From Candidatus Aminicenantes bacterium UBA6072 (GTDB lineage Bacteria > Acidobacteriota > Aminicenantia > UBA2199): a stretch of 64,000 bases of DNA. The notes beneath the pieces were generated by a model. That model did no database searches, had not been told where the DNA came from, and saw only the letters and a list, made by a program, of their open reading frames with translations. The stretch spans positions 47,346 through 111,345 of the forward strand of contig DIXU01000017.1 of NCBI GenBank assembly GCA_002436105.1. The letters are read 5' to 3'. The translations under genes were made by a program, and so were the position numbers. Of this stretch, positions 63,521 through 64,000 are shown in pieces (positions within the stretch are counted from its first letter, which is position 1; each line of letters starts with the position of its first letter).

Positions 63521-63875
63521 TTCAACCTCCCCGGGCAAGGCCGTAGCCAGGCCCATGAACCGCCCAGACATTAAAAACTCGCTGCGCTTCTGTTTCTTGC
63601 ATGTCTTGCTTGCACGCCATAATATTATGGATGACATAATGCAACAGTTCCAGTATTTTTTCAAATTATTTTTTCCCTGGGATCGCTCCCCTGCCCAGCA
63701 GGGGTCGCCGCCGCCTTTTTTTTCAATGAACTGATGCACTCTTTATTTGGCATTCCGGCTTCCCAACGGATTGCAAGCAAGCCGCTTGCCAGGAAAACTC
63801 GCTAAAAATGTACCCATTTTAGGACAGTTTCAAAAAAATGAATTCATCCGGCCCCGGCGTTTCGGGAACCTGCGC
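63521..63875. other. Non-coding gap before the tRNA promoter
   Basis: I see no gene here. 63617-63630 is a perfect 14-base palindrome, CCATAATATTATGG. A weak minus-strand box, TTGCAT (63639-63644), 17 bases, TATGGC (63616-63621), overlaps it and could drive the TPR lipoprotein operon. The rest, including AT-rich tracts around 63650-63730, shows nothing I can assign. The heptad elements are absent. Confidence 0.4.
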
Positions 63876-63904
63876 TTGACTTTCCCGGCCGCCGCGGTTA
63901 TAAT
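63876..63904 (+). promoter_or_regulatory. Strong sigma70-type promoter of the initiator tRNA
   Basis: TTGACT (63876-63881), 17 bases, TATAAT (63899-63904). With a perfect -10 box and 5/6 -35, this is the best promoter in the window. The predicted start is 63911, six bases before the tRNA. Confidence 0.85.
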
Positions 63905-63916
63905 GCTTCCTTGGAT

Positions 63917-63993
63917 CGCGGGGTGGAGCAGCCAGGTAGCTCATTGGGCTCATAACCCAAAGGTCGTAGGTTCAAATCCTACCCCCGCTACCA
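63917..63993 (+). tRNA. Initiator tRNA-fMet (CAU)
   Basis: The 77-base gene folds into a full cloverleaf with anticodon CAT in loop CTCATAA. The anticodon stem has three G-C pairs (GGG/CCC), the hallmark of initiators. The first acceptor pair is mismatched, C1 against T72, another initiator feature, although most bacteria have C1-A72. CCA is encoded at 63991-63993. The D-loop and TTCAAAT T-loop are normal. Confidence 0.96.
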
Positions 63994-64000
63994 ACTCCTT

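Overview
The window is a high-GC, densely packed bacterial chromosome segment with about 52 protein genes and one tRNA. It has no phage, insertion sequence, CRISPR array or rRNA. BamA, a Skp-like chaperone, FabZ, LpxA and LpxI show a diderm that makes lipid A. Pyruvate:ferredoxin oxidoreductase, a Rex repressor and the lone Pta-type regulatory protein suggest an anaerobic or fermentative life. PilT and an MglA-like GTPase suggest surface motility. Two tricorn-like proteases and a surface metallopeptidase suggest protein or peptide use. By gene content I would guess an Acidobacteriota- or Aminicenantota-like lineage, but this is an inference without any marker-gene comparison.

Layout. 1-5220: partial metallo-beta-lactamase-fold hydrolase, a small membrane protein, a tricorn-like protease and an HExxH protein. 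5562-12442 (minus): one long envelope operon, bamA-skp-fabZ-lpxA-lpxI-Gfo/Idh oxidoreductase-serine hydrolase, without lpxD. 12620-16551: a zinc-ribbon gene, then a minus operon of a small unknown protein, AMMECR1, YjbQ, two pilus-like membrane proteins and dtd. 16750-25369 (minus): rarA, an unknown enzyme-like protein, pgsA, a YciO-type protein, PFOR, and a Pta-like protein coupled to a 51-residue ORF. 25403-29703 (minus): an RND efflux pair. 29884-33827 (plus): PAP2 phosphatase, TPR-GGDEF cyclase and a Ser/Thr kinase. 33920-41870: mutM, divergent from guaA-dnaE-PP2C phosphatase-threonine aldolase. 41911-49048 (minus): CPBP protease, LytTR regulator, ferritin-like protein, FabH-like synthase, second tricorn-like protease. 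49208-54451 (plus): Xaa-Pro peptidase, rex, CNNM transporter, smpB, pilT. 54610-63520 (minus): DoxX/MauE, rhodanese, ComM, MltD-like transglycosylase, MglA-like GTPase, a peptidase-propeller-barrel fusion and two lipoproteins. A sigma70-type promoter and an initiator tRNA close the window.

Two sequence-level patterns stand out. First, eight intergenic gaps carry degenerate tandem repeats with a strict 7-base period (sometimes 8 or 6). In nearly all cases the repeats form a left arm and a complementary right arm around a short spacer. The repeat words differ between loci but recur in pairs of loci tens of kilobases apart. They always lie at gene 3' ends and never in divergent promoter gaps, and in dtd and mutM the repeat itself supplies the last codons and the stop. 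Second, more than 20 promoter-like TTGnnn-17-TAnnnT boxes can be read, and several place the predicted transcription start on or within a few bases of the ATG, implying leaderless or near-leaderless mRNAs.
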